A stretch of DNA of 64,000 bases from G965220075 sp965220075. GTDB taxonomy: Bacteria > Chloroflexota > UBA11872. The translations under genes were made by a program, and so were the position numbers. Where the stretch lies: contig OZ244806.1 of the NCBI GenBank assembly GCA_965220075.1, forward strand, positions 2,542,001 through 2,606,000, written 5' to 3'. Shown here piece after piece: positions 16,091 to 25,403 of the stretch (within the stretch, counting starts at the first letter, position 1; every line of letters begins with the position of its first letter). The notes under the pieces were generated by a model. It was not told where the DNA came from and searched no databases. It saw only the letters and a program-made list of their open reading frames with translations.

Positions 16091-17641
16091 TTAACTGCCT
16101 TTGATGAAGTCGGCTGCACGTTCCGCCATGGCGATTACCGTTAGGTTGAGATTAGCCCGGACAGTATCAGGCATGATCGAGGCGTCGACGACGCGCAGTC
16201 CGTCGATGCCGTAGACCCTTCCGTACTGGTCCACCACGGCCAACGGATCATTTGAAGGACCCATTTTGCAAGTGCTCGATACGTGGTGTGCGGTGATCAC
16301 CGCCCGCTTCATCCAAGAATCCAGGGCATCATCGTCGGACAGGACGTCGTCCGGTGGTGCGAGCCGCTCCTCGACTATCTGATCGAAGGCCTCATGCTTA
16401 AACAGGTCGGCGCACACCCTGACACATTCACGTAGCCGCGACCGATCGATGGGATCGTCCAGCAGGTTGAAGTCGAGATAGGGAGGTTGCCTGGGGTCGC
16501 CGGATTGGAGGCGCAGCTCGCCCCGGCTGAAGGCCAGGTACAGGCACAAACTTACGCCTATGCCTATCGGGTTCCTATGATCCAACCCCCTCATGGGCTT
16601 CGCCGCCGAATAGTTGCCCATGTAGATGACCAAATCGTTCTTGAAGGACGAACCCGAGGCCGTAAACCGCAGGGTGACGGTGCCAGTCGCGACCTGGTCG
16701 GTGTTTAGTGGGAACCCTTCACGCGTACGCCAGGCCATTGGCACATCCGGGTGATCGCGAAGATTGCGCCCGACACCAGGGAGATCCTGTACGACGGGTA
16801 TGTCCAACTGCCGCAATTGGTCCCCAGGCCCAATACCCGACAGAGCCAGGATTTGCGGCGTACCTATGGCACCAGCACAGAGGATTATCTCCTCGCCATA
16901 GACGGAAAACTCCTCATGACCGCTGATGACCCGCAGTCCTACCGCTCGACGGCCTTCGAAGATGATCCCGACGACAAGGCAATGGGGTCTGATGGTCAAA
17001 CCCCTTCGATCGCGCGCTGGGTCGAGGTAGCCCATTGCCGCACTCACACGCACGCGGCCGGTGACGTTGAAGGCAAGGGGCCCTACGCCCGTGGAGTCAA
17101 GTTGATTGTGGTCCGGACAATCGGGGAACCCGGCGTCTCGACATGCCCGGTAGAAGGCGCGTTGTTGGGGGCCCCATTCGTCGGGCTGATACCTGCGGCA
17201 GCTTATGGGGCCATCCGAACCGTGGAATTCATCTGCGAAATCCTGGTCCGCTTCCAACTTTCGCAGGTAGGGGAGTATCTTCTCGAACTGCCATTCGGAG
17301 TTCCCCCACTCCGCCCATCGGTCGAAGTCCTCCGGCATTCCACGAAGAAACTGAGCGTCGTTGATAGCGCTAGAGCCGCCCGTGACCTTTCCGCGAGGGA
17401 CATCTATCCAAGCCTGGTCCGTGGCTCTGGCGCGAAAATTCCAAATGTGTCCGCTATCCCAGATTGCTTTCCCGGTCCCGTAGGCGTACTTCACCGAATC
17501 GGGCATCTGCTCCAACGCGGGATAGTCCCCTCCGGCCTCAAGAAGCAGCACCGACCGGTGACGGTCTTCCGATAGACGGGCCGCCAAGACCGAACCTGCC
17601 GATCCCGCTCCGACGACAATGTGGTCGTATTTCTTAGTCAT
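16091..17641 (-). CDS. GMC-family FAD oxidoreductase (choline dehydrogenase-like)
   Basis: The 516-residue protein has the GMC signatures: FAD Rossmann motif VVGAGSAGSVLAARLSE at the N terminus, RGKVTGGSSAINDAQFLRG (GMC signature 1), GAIGTPQILALSGIGP (signature 2) and the C-terminal catalytic His region HHVSSTCKMGP with GLRVVDASIMP. Family members oxidise alcohols; the substrate is not deducible. ATG 17641 (MTKKYDHIVVGAG) places the Rossmann fold at the expected position. It is flanked by non-coding DNA on both sides and is probably monocistronic. Confidence 0.9.
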   Translation of the reverse strand: MTKKYDHIVVGAGSAGSVLAARLSEDRHRSVLLLEAGGDYPALEQMPDSVKYAYGTGKAIWDSGHIWNFRARATDQAWIDVPRGKVTGGSSAINDAQFLRGMPEDFDRWAEWGNSEWQFEKILPYLRKLEADQDFADEFHGSDGPISCRRYQPDEWGPQQRAFYRACRDAGFPDCPDHNQLDSTGVGPLAFNVTGRVRVSAAMGYLDPARDRRGLTIRPHCLVVGIIFEGRRAVGLRVISGHEEFSVYGEEIILCAGAIGTPQILALSGIGPGDQLRQLDIPVVQDLPGVGRNLRDHPDVPMAWRTREGFPLNTDQVATGTVTLRFTASGSSFKNDLVIYMGNYSAAKPMRGLDHRNPIGIGVSLCLYLAFSRGELRLQSGDPRQPPYLDFNLLDDPIDRSRLRECVRVCADLFKHEAFDQIVEERLAPPDDVLSDDDALDSWMKRAVITAHHVSSTCKMGPSNDPLAVVDQYGRVYGIDGLRVVDASIMPDTVRANLNLTVIAMAERAADFIKGS

Positions 17642-17707
17642 GCTGCTTCGCTGTCGCGATAGAGCATCCCTAACGGTCGGGTGGTCCTCAATAGAGGCCA
17701 GTATCAC

Positions 17708-18300
17708 AATAGCTCACAGGTCGCATTGACTCAGGGTGTGTCTTCCTCATGAAGCTTGGCCCCGCTCTGCACCGCGAGCCCTGCGGTAGCCGTAGAGTAC
17801 CCCGCTGGCGACGCAGGAGGCGTTTCGCTGAGTCCTCTCGCATGCCCAGCATGACTCCTCAGCGAATCCTATGACGGAGGGTGCACGCCCCCGACTCGTC
17901 GGGCGTTCCAGGTTCATTCAGCACTAAGACGGGCTCTAGGACCGAGAGCACCAAGCCTGCGTGATAGAGAGGATGAGCACGCGCGAGCGCACGTTCCGAC
18001 TGCACCGAGATACGGATCAGGAGATACCGAAACATGCCGTTCACCACGGCTGCCGGCGGCAGTCACGACGTGATCGACCGAACGTGCAGTTGTGGAACGC
18101 TCTACCGTCCCGCTCCGACCAATTCCGCCTCGCGCCGCAGATCCAGGGTCGGAGCCCACTCGAATAGTCACGCGGTTGCGGCCGAGGCTTCCGGCTGCGT
18201 CCCTTAGGCGTAACCATCCCCCGGACCATGAACTCCGCCCAAAGAGGCAGTGGCCGCGGCGGCCAAGGAGTTGTGAATGCGGAACGCATCGGCTGAAACA
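17708..18300. other. Non-coding stretch upstream of the GMC gene
   Basis: No reading frame with family resemblance or a good ribosome binding site was found. Short frames on both strands have the arginine/proline-rich composition of shadow frames. The region likely contains the GMC promoter at its left end and degraded sequence elsewhere. Confidence 0.4.
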
Positions 18301-18342
18301 TGGTGGGCCTAATGGGACTGAATTGCGAACTTTTCGCTGGGA
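18301..18342. repeat. Dispersed 42-bp repeat, copy B
   Basis: Second copy of the repeat at 15906-15947 (TGGTGGGCCTAATGGGACTG at the start), five mismatches, same orientation. It lies just downstream of the DUF2207-like gene's stop. Confidence 0.55.
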
Positions 18343-18377
18343 GGTCCTCATATAGGAGTCGGTCAGACTATTTTGGC

Positions 18378-20114
18378 TTAGGGCGTGAGAACGTCCCCTG
18401 GAAGGTTCTCCCGGAGATTCCCCCACCACCCGCGGTCCACTCCGTAATGCACCACGTATCCCCCGTCCTCATGCTCCCCGATGCGTCCGGCCACTTGGAC
18501 CCCTCCGCCCACGGAAACCTGCTCGAAGACCTCCGCCGGTCCATGGACCCTCACCCACTGCACGTATTCCCCCCGGTCCACCTCCACCACCAGCTCGCCG
18601 ACGTCGTGCGACACCACCTCTCCGGCAACGCTCACGCACGCATCCAGGAACGCGTCAAGCGCCACGCCCAGCAGCCCGGGTGGCGGGATTCCCGGAGAGT
18701 CCGCCGGACACGGGTCGACGGCCGGTGAAGCCAGGTTGATGCCGACCAGGACCGCCAAGACCAGCGCCCCTATCCCCAGCAGCCGGACCACCCACATGAA
18801 GCAACCACTCCACTCCCGTCCGCCCTTCGGCTCTTCTACCCAGCCCGGAGGCCGGTACTTCCGATAGTCCTGCGGCGAACTCGGGGGATCTGCCGCTGTT
18901 TCCCCTCGCGCCTCCGTCGCAGGCGTGACGCCCTCAGTTTGTGGTCTCTCATACGCCGTTCCGACACCGCCTTCGCTCTTCGCCGTTCCTTCAGCCTGCT
19001 CGGTGTTCCACAGCCCCAATTCGGTCTGTTCCGACTCTTTCAGCCAGGAAGCCGCGTCCGCCGCCTTATCAGACCGGCCGCTCAGGTACCACTCTACCGA
19101 GTGCATAAAGCCGTGATAGGCCGCGTCCAGGTCGGGACCCCGAAGGGAGGATGCCTGGCCGGAGCCGAACCACAGCGGAGCCGAGACCGAGACGTCCAGC
19201 CATGGCTGGGCCACATTCAGCCCTACGGCATAGGCCAACATGGAATCGGGTTGGTCCCGGGGGGAAGGCGAGTCGGATCCGGCAAGGGACTTTTTCCAGC
19301 CAAGCCACTGACCTTTTTCGTGTGCACCCCTCTGCGTCGGCGGCACCATACCCGTCTGCACCGACGGCGCAAACAGCATGTACATGAAGCCTATGAACGC
19401 GCCGACCAGGGCGTTCGCCCACCATTGGGACAGCCATAGAGCCAGCCAGAGCCCGCTGCCGACGCCCATAAGAGCCCCGGCCAACATTCCCCATTCGACT
19501 GCATCCCCGAGGTTTTCCCTCCTTACACGCACCGGGTTGTCATCGAAAAGGCCCTGGTGTTGCAGGAACTCTCCCAACTTGTCGCCGATGGCATCCTCGT
19601 GCTTCTTCAACCGGTCATGCAGCGCCTCGACCGTTGTGGGGCCCGGCGGCAGGCTGTTGCAGATGAGCCGCTCCCAGTCATATACGACGGGACCCTTCTG
19701 AGACAGCCGGTATAGGAAGCCGGTTCCTGTTCTGACGCACTCCAACTGGAGCGTGCCGCGCTGGCACATCTCGATGACGGAGGCCAACAGCGTTTTGCTC
19801 AATATAAAATGGCCTTCCAGCGCCGATACCGCTGCCGCCGGCAGTGAACCGGACTGCGGGGTTGCCGGGTACGATGAGCGCCAATGCGCCTCGGTCCCCT
19901 GCGGGGGCCGGTACTTGGGCCACAGCCACAGCACAAGAAAGAGCAGCAGCCCGACGCCGACGCCTATTGTCCGGAAGCCCCAGGCCGTGAGCTGCGTCCA
20001 ATCCATTTCCCGGTAATCGGGGAAGCCACTCTCGGCGATGGCCCCGCCAGGGTCCAGCGCGAACAACAGACCAATGACGACAAGGGCCGCCAGCGTTGCC
20101 AAGACACTATCCAT
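18378..20114 (-). CDS. DUF2207-like integral membrane protein
   Basis: The 578-residue protein resembles the C-terminal half of DUF2207 membrane proteins. It has an N-terminal hydrophobic segment (LATLAALVVIGLLFALDPGG), a second span near 50-65 (GVGLLLFLVLWLWPKY), a cytoplasmic winged-helix-like part (GTLQLECVRTGTGFLYRL, EKLI-type segment), paired spans near 205-245 and another near 455-475. The extracellular N-terminal DUF2207 domain is not present, so it is a short version. The C-terminal 100 residues are a soluble beta-rich domain of unknown role. Function is unknown. Confidence 0.65.
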   Translation of the reverse strand: MDSVLATLAALVVIGLLFALDPGGAIAESGFPDYREMDWTQLTAWGFRTIGVGVGLLLFLVLWLWPKYRPPQGTEAHWRSSYPATPQSGSLPAAAVSALEGHFILSKTLLASVIEMCQRGTLQLECVRTGTGFLYRLSQKGPVVYDWERLICNSLPPGPTTVEALHDRLKKHEDAIGDKLGEFLQHQGLFDDNPVRVRRENLGDAVEWGMLAGALMGVGSGLWLALWLSQWWANALVGAFIGFMYMLFAPSVQTGMVPPTQRGAHEKGQWLGWKKSLAGSDSPSPRDQPDSMLAYAVGLNVAQPWLDVSVSAPLWFGSGQASSLRGPDLDAAYHGFMHSVEWYLSGRSDKAADAASWLKESEQTELGLWNTEQAEGTAKSEGGVGTAYERPQTEGVTPATEARGETAADPPSSPQDYRKYRPPGWVEEPKGGREWSGCFMWVVRLLGIGALVLAVLVGINLASPAVDPCPADSPGIPPPGLLGVALDAFLDACVSVAGEVVSHDVGELVVEVDRGEYVQWVRVHGPAEVFEQVSVGGGVQVAGRIGEHEDGGYVVHYGVDRGWWGNLRENLPGDVLTP

Positions 20115-20462
20115 AGGTCCCCTTCCTTCCCACCTCTCGCAGGTCTCCTTGCGCCACGCCCGGCTTGCACCACCTGCGCTCGACAGTGCAGGGAATCTCG
20201 CTTCTCTACGCAGCCAACTAGAACCCTGCCGCTGTCTCCAACAGTACTGTCGCCAGAAGTCTCTCTAGGGAAAGAGCAAGATCGCCATGCTTGACTGAAC
20301 CGCAGCACGAAGGATCTCGATTACGTCTAGTTTGGCGGCAGGCACCTCCGATAGGCCTACGGCGACCTCGGCAGAACTGCCGTAGGCTCACGTCGCGCCT
20401 CCGTCTTGGAGGTGGTCGTTCGATGAGAGGGAGACACGGTCCGCAGGTAACGATGCTGGCGT
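20115..20462. other. Non-coding stretch before a tRNA fragment
   Basis: No gene recognised. A probable promoter for the DUF2207-like gene lies at the left edge (purine-rich AAGGAAGGGGACC just ahead of ATG 20114 serves as ribosome binding site). The rest shows no family resemblance. Confidence 0.4.
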
Positions 20463-20512
20463 TGGTGGGCCGGGTGCGACTCGAACCCACGACCTTCGGA
20501 CAGAGAGTCCAG
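20463..20512 (-). repeat. tRNA 3'-half fragment, degraded
   Basis: The minus strand shows a T-arm-like GTGGGTTCGAGTC followed by CGGCCCACCA, a tRNA 3' end with encoded CCA. The anticodon stem is mismatched, the T stem has one mispair and no 5' half follows. It is most likely a remnant att site or deletion scar. A GH116 gene is truncated on its other side. Confidence 0.5.
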
Positions 20513-20532
20513 CCTGACGAGGGTTCGCCAGC

Positions 20533-21618
20533 TTACTCCAGCCGCCGCCAAGGCTCGCCACTCCTGTAATCCGCTGTGCCGAGTGCCACCCCGAGGCGGC
20601 CAGCGCGACGGAAGGCAGGCCAAAATGTTGGCAGGACGTTGGCAGGCCGCAGGCGGTGCAAAGCGCAGCATCCGGTGGGATGTAGACCGTCTGTCGGCCC
20701 CAACGGGGCGAAGGAAGGAACGGTGTGTCGCTCGGCTATGCGCGTCGGCCTGCGAGTGGCGGGTGCTGTCTCGCCTGGTGTGCCGGCGGCGAGGGAGGCC
20801 GTGGGTGAATCGGCGTCGCCGGTCGGGCGGTCGTCGAGCTCGCCGTCGGCGCTGAAGTCGTCCCAGAAGTCGAGCAGCGCGTCGCCCCAGGGGATGTCGT
20901 GCCAGGCGGTGCGAGCGGTGACGGTCTGGTCGCCCCACTGCTCGGCATCGGTGGCAACGCCGTCTGAACGCATGTCCAAGCCGCGGAGGCCGTTTCCCAC
21001 GCGCCAGCGGTTGACGTTGCGCTTTGGCTCGCCGTACTTCCCGTCGGTGCCGATGAAGTTGGCCAGGGCGACGCAGATCGAGACCCGGACAGGAACGTCC
21101 GACAGGTTGGCGGCAACCCAACGCAGGACGGCGATGGGGAGGCCGCTGTCGTCGGCGCGGCCGGGAATGAGCGGGTTGAAGGCTTCGAGCCGGAGGTCGA
21201 CGGGCAGGTCCGGGTCGCGCAGACAAACCTGGGCCAGCGGATAGGCGGCGTGGAAAGAGGCGCTGGCGAAGCGCGGCAGGCCATGGTGCGGCGCGGGCGA
21301 GCCGACCGTACCCTCGAAGTCCACCGGGTCGAGATCGCCTTCGAGCAGCCGGGTGACGGGTGGTTTGCCCTGGGCCTGGACGCGGGCGGCGAAGAAGGCG
21401 CGGGGCTCGGTCATGTTGCGCGTGATGGGCACGGTGGGGACAAAGCCCTTGGCGGGGCGGTTGACGATCTCCCAGTCGCGGAGATTGCCGCGCCCACCCA
21501 GCGAGACGGTGCCGGTGCCGATGCCGCCCAGGGGCATGGCCACGCGCCGCAGCCGCTCGCCGCGGTAGGTGCGCAGGACAGGCCAGGAGGCGTTCAGATC
21601 CGGACCGTCGCTGGGCAT
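20533..21618 (-). pseudogene. GH116 (GBA2-like) beta-glucosidase, N-terminal fragment
   Basis: The frame reads MPLGGIGTGTVSLGGRGNLR then DWEIVNRPAKGFVPT, the hallmark opening of the GH116 N-terminal domain, and continues through FWDDFSADGELDDRP. After about residue 270 it becomes low-complexity and out of family. The catalytic (alpha/alpha)6 domain is missing. The frame runs to a tRNA-like scar at its 3' end. ATG 21618 is a reasonable start; GTG 21636 is an alternative. An inactive remnant is expected. Confidence 0.65.
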
Positions 21619-21791
21619 AGAGGAATCGTGGCTCACGTGCGCGGCCGCGTCAGCATCTGCTTGGGAACGAGAGGCATGATTCACACTAGTGACTGACCGG
21701 AGTTGACGGGTCTGGGCTTGATGAGGCAGGCATGCTGCCACACGTGGGAAAAGCCGCCCGGGCCTTGATGACAGTGAAGGGGGAGCCCGGA

Positions 21792-22304
21792 ATGCCCAAG
21801 CCAACCAAGCGGCTCAAGCTGCCGCATCCAGACCTCACAGATCTGTTGGCAGTCCTCAAGGCCACCGTATCTGGTGAGCGTACGTGCGACGTGACCGGGG
21901 CTCAGGTCCGCTATTTCCTCTGTGATCCGTGGCCCGAGGACGCGGACCTCGCCATGTACGACGAGGACGGAAACATCTATCTCCCGGAGAGCTTCGCGAA
22001 GGCCGACCCAGGTTTCGCCTACCTGGTTGTGCTGCATGAACACGTCGAGATCACACACAAGCTGGCGGGGCGATCCCACGCCTATGCACATCACCGGGCG
22101 CTCCTGGCCGAGCTGCTAGCGGCCAAAGAGATGTTCAGCGGGCCTGGTGAGTTGCAGCAGTTCCTTAGTAAGAGGATCGCGGGATACCCCGACTGGAAGG
22201 TGCCCGACAAGGGTGATGTCGAAGAGCGGCTCTACCGCTTGCTCCGGGCCCCGAGGCCTTTGAGGGGTCAAATCCTTGAGGTGATGAAGCAAGCGAGGCT
22301 TTAG
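21792..22304 (+). CDS. Uncharacterised protein with a His-rich motif
   Basis: The 170-residue protein begins at ATG 21792, preceded by GGGGGAG six bases upstream, which decides the start over two upstream ATGs. A motif YLVVLHEHVEITHKLAGR, then SHAYAHH, near the middle contains spaced His/Glu residues reminiscent of zinc sites, but it is not a clean HExxH metallopeptidase helix. ICE-like or ImmA/IrrE-like domestication is possible but not demonstrable. No signal or membrane span. Confidence 0.6.
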   Translation: MPKPTKRLKLPHPDLTDLLAVLKATVSGERTCDVTGAQVRYFLCDPWPEDADLAMYDEDGNIYLPESFAKADPGFAYLVVLHEHVEITHKLAGRSHAYAHHRALLAELLAAKEMFSGPGELQQFLSKRIAGYPDWKVPDKGDVEERLYRLLRAPRPLRGQILEVMKQARL

Positions 22305-22527
22305 AGCGGGCGCGAGTGCCGTGGGCGGCGAAGAGAGTGCAGCGCGGGCCAGGCAGGGTGCATATCCTGGCCGTCGTTGAGCACGGACGGATCGTGCCTC
22401 ACGCGCGTGGACGGCACCACGGTACGTGGTGGATGCGCGCGAGAGACTCCAATTCAGCGCACTCACAGTTTCGACAGCCGATACTGGGAATGGCCTCTGG
22501 ACGAAAGGGCTGCCGGGGGAATGGCGA

Positions 22528-23106
22528 ATGCTGGATCGAGATCAAGTGGCTGACACAGCGCCGGACGGTGTGCACCTCGCGCTGCTGCGCGCCATCAACG
22601 TGGGCGGCACGAAGAAGCTGCTGATGGCGGAACTGCGGGCGATGTTTGAGGCTGCGGGATGCGCGGACGTGCGGACGTATATCCAGAGCGGGAACGTCGT
22701 GTTCCGGGCGGAGCGGACGCTGGCGGTACGCATTCCGGCGCTTATCCAAGCGGCAATCGCCGCAAGCAAGGGGTTCCAGGTTCCCGTGGTCACGCGGACG
22801 GCAGAGGAGTTGAACGCCGTCGTGCGGGGAAATCCGTTCCTGGCAGCCGGCGCGGACCCGGCCAGACTCCATGTGGGGTTCCTGTCCGACGCGCCCAGCG
22901 CGGCGCGGATCGCCGAGCTGGACCCGGACCGCTCGCCGCCGAACGCGTTCGAGGTGCGGGGACGCGAGGTCTACCTGCACTTTCCCGATGGCGTGGCGCG
23001 GTCCAAGCTCACGGTCGACTACTTCGACCGCGTGTTGGCAACGACGGTCACCATTCGCAACTGGCGGACGGTCGGCAGGCTGCTCGACATGGCCGGCGGC
23101 GTCTGA
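22528..23106 (+). CDS. DUF1697 family protein
   Basis: The 192-residue protein fits DUF1697: HLALLRAINVGGTKKLLMAE at the start, TYIQSGNVVFRA, NPFLAAGADPARLHVGFL, and a C-terminal SKLTVDYFDRVLATTVTIRN followed by W-R-T-V. The family's function is unknown; these proteins are small, cytoplasmic and widespread. ATG 22528 places the family start correctly and has GGGGGA upstream. It stands alone between the unknown gene at 21.8 kb and the glycosidase-like pair. Confidence 0.88.
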   Translation: MLDRDQVADTAPDGVHLALLRAINVGGTKKLLMAELRAMFEAAGCADVRTYIQSGNVVFRAERTLAVRIPALIQAAIAASKGFQVPVVTRTAEELNAVVRGNPFLAAGADPARLHVGFLSDAPSAARIAELDPDRSPPNAFEVRGREVYLHFPDGVARSKLTVDYFDRVLATTVTIRNWRTVGRLLDMAGGV

Positions 23107-23358
23107 GCTGAGGGAACGCCGGTGCGCGGGCGGCCGGCCACGGCAGCTGGATTCAGGCTCAAGGCCGGAATGACGAAGGGGGCGGCCAATCGGCGGCATG
23201 CCGAAATGGCGCGGCTTGAAGGGTCCAGGGACCGATGCGAGGGCCCAGGAGTTGTGCGCAGGCAGAGCGGCGCATAAAGTGCGGCGACCTCCATGGCGCC
23301 GGAGTTGGTCGCGGGGCTGAAATGTCCGCCGCCGCCCCTTCATCTAGATGAGGTGCGT

Positions 23359-25125
23359 ATGACGGACCGCATTGCCGACCGCGGGCTGGTCAACGAGCCG
23401 TTCTACGTCACCGACTTGAGCGCCGTGGAACCGGCGGACGCCGTCGGCGCAGTGCCGGCGTTTCACCGCTGGCGGGCGATGGGGTACACCGCCGGCGACA
23501 TGAGTGGCCAGATGCTGCTGGCGGGTCCCGAGACGGCGGCGCCGGACGTCACCCTGGACCTGAATGCAAGCGGCTGGCACGCGGTCTCGCTGGGCCTGAT
23601 GCCGCCGCCGGGCTATGAGGGCGCCCCGTTGAAGGTGCTGGCACGGCTGAGCGGCGACACGACGCCGACGATGCTGACCGCGCAAGCGGGGCATCCCGAC
23701 CGCGGGCACGACTTACAGATCGTGGACCTCTATTGGCGCTCGGCCGACCTGACGGGCCAGCAGCTGGTGCTGGGGCAGCCGCAGTGGCAGACGGCGCCGG
23801 TCGATGCCGTGGGCGCCTGGCGGTCGGAGATCGTGCGGATTGCTTATGTCAAGCTGGTGCCGCTCACCGACGCGGAGGCGGCCGAGGCACAGGCCGAGCG
23901 CCAGCACGGCGATACGCGGCGGCTGTTCGCCCATCAGGACGCGCACGGGCCGCACTATCTGTGGCGGTTGACGGACGCGGAGGGCATTCGGCGCGAGATC
24001 GAGCCCTATCGCCACACCGACTTCGCCCGCATGTATTGGGAAGCCGGCGAAGGCGACATCAGCTACTACTTCAGCAAGATCGCGCGCTGGTGCACGTTCG
24101 ACGAGGCCGAAGACTTTGCGCGCGTGGGCGACCGGCTGCACGCGGAAAGCTGGCGGGCGTTCCGGGACCTGGGCGTTGACCCGCTCGATATCGCCATCGA
24201 GCACTGCCACGACGCCGGGCTGGAACTACATGCGTCGTACCGCGTGGCCGGCTTCTGGTACCCGCCGCCGATCGACCACTTCAATCTGGGGGACACGTTC
24301 GCCGCGGCGCATCCGGAATGGCGCGGGCGGGATCGCAACGGCCAGACGACGCCGCGCATTGCCTATTCCTATCCCGAGGTGCGGGCCTACGTGGTGTCGC
24401 TGCTGCGCGAGATGGCCGAGCGCCCCATCGACGGCGTGTGCCTGTTGTATAACCGGCGCATGCCGCTGGTGGAGTACGAGCCGCCGGTGGTGGCGGCCTT
24501 CCAGGAGGAATACGGCCTCGACCCGCACGCGCTGCCGGCGGACGACGAGCGCTGGCTGCGGTTCCGGGCGCGCGAGCTGACCCAGTTCATGCGCGAGGTG
24601 CGGCAGGCAATGGACGAGGCAGGCACGGCGCGCGGCAGGCGCCTTGGAGTTTCAGCCGTGGTGATGAACAGCGAGCAGGAGAACCTCCAAAACGCCATGG
24701 ACCTGGGAGCGTGGGTCGAGGAGGGTATCGTCGACACCCTGATTCCCTACACCTCGGCGCCGGGCGGCGACTCGCACGCCGTGTCGTGGGAGAACCCGGC
24801 GGATCTGGCGTATTTCGTGGAGCTGGTGCGCGGGACGGACTGCGTGCTGGCGCCCGGGATGATGCCGCGCCACCGCCCGCCCGAGGACGTGCGCCGCCAG
24901 GCGGCGGGCATCTACGGCGCGGGCGCCGAGCACCTGTTCTTCTGGGACGCGGCGGGCGGCTCCGGGCGGGCGAACTTCGGCGCGATGTGGAATGCGCTGC
25001 GGCGGTTGGGGCACCGCGAGGAGATCGAGGCCTGGCGCGCGGCGGGCGAGCCCTCCCTGGAACCCACCGCGCACGACGTGGACGTGCTGGACGATTGGGA
25101 TCTCTCGTATACGACGCCGGGCTGA
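23359..25125 (+). CDS. Glycoside-hydrolase-like TIM-barrel protein, paralogue 1
   Basis: The 588-residue protein has an N-terminal beta-rich region (about 1-180, with SGWHAVSLGLMPP and IVRIAYVKLVPLT) and a predicted (beta/alpha)8 barrel. The barrel includes HASYRVAGFWYPPP, RIAYSYPEVRAYVVSLLREM, GVCLLYNRRMPLVEYEPPV and HLFFWDAAGGSGR. The layout is like GHL10/family-10-like glycosidases of unknown specificity, where acidic barrel residues act as catalysts. No signal peptide is visible. A paralogue with the same domain order follows at 25404, so this is a tandem duplication. ATG 23359 (MTDRIADRGLVNEPFY) is the most likely start. Confidence 0.65.
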   Translation: MTDRIADRGLVNEPFYVTDLSAVEPADAVGAVPAFHRWRAMGYTAGDMSGQMLLAGPETAAPDVTLDLNASGWHAVSLGLMPPPGYEGAPLKVLARLSGDTTPTMLTAQAGHPDRGHDLQIVDLYWRSADLTGQQLVLGQPQWQTAPVDAVGAWRSEIVRIAYVKLVPLTDAEAAEAQAERQHGDTRRLFAHQDAHGPHYLWRLTDAEGIRREIEPYRHTDFARMYWEAGEGDISYYFSKIARWCTFDEAEDFARVGDRLHAESWRAFRDLGVDPLDIAIEHCHDAGLELHASYRVAGFWYPPPIDHFNLGDTFAAAHPEWRGRDRNGQTTPRIAYSYPEVRAYVVSLLREMAERPIDGVCLLYNRRMPLVEYEPPVVAAFQEEYGLDPHALPADDERWLRFRARELTQFMREVRQAMDEAGTARGRRLGVSAVVMNSEQENLQNAMDLGAWVEEGIVDTLIPYTSAPGGDSHAVSWENPADLAYFVELVRGTDCVLAPGMMPRHRPPEDVRRQAAGIYGAGAEHLFFWDAAGGSGRANFGAMWNALRRLGHREEIEAWRAAGEPSLEPTAHDVDVLDDWDLSYTTPG

Positions 25126-25182
25126 TGGCAGGGGCGGGCGCTGTGCCGTTGGGATTCACCCTCACCCCAACCCTCTCCCATC

Positions 25183-25306
25183 AAGAGACCTTTGCGTAAC
25201 CCCTCGTCATTCCCGCGCACGCGGGAATCTAGGCCCACCCAACCTGGAACCGCGCATGGTTCCGCCCGGACATCCTTGGCCTGACCGGGTTATGCAAACA
25301 TCTCTT
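25183..25306. mobile_element. MITE-like element between the glycosidase paralogues
   Basis: AAGAGACCTTTGCGTAAC at the left and its near-complement GTTATGCAAACATCTCTT at the right bound 124 bp with an internal CATTCCCGCG/CGCGGGAAT hairpin. The ends match the MITE at 10869 and the IS5 element at 38366. It is inserted within a purine-rich CTCTCCC/GGGAGAG context, splitting the two paralogues. Confidence 0.6.
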
Positions 25307-25403
25307 CGAGGGAGAGGGGGCCGGACTCTCACCGGAAAAGGGAGTCGGGGTCGGACCCTAACCTTCTGCTGGACGCGGATTTGAGCGATAGGAGGCGGTG
25401 GGC

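Noticed and set aside
22399..23343. 314-codon minus-strand frame opposite DUF1697
   Set aside because: Lies opposite a recognised gene and has random composition.
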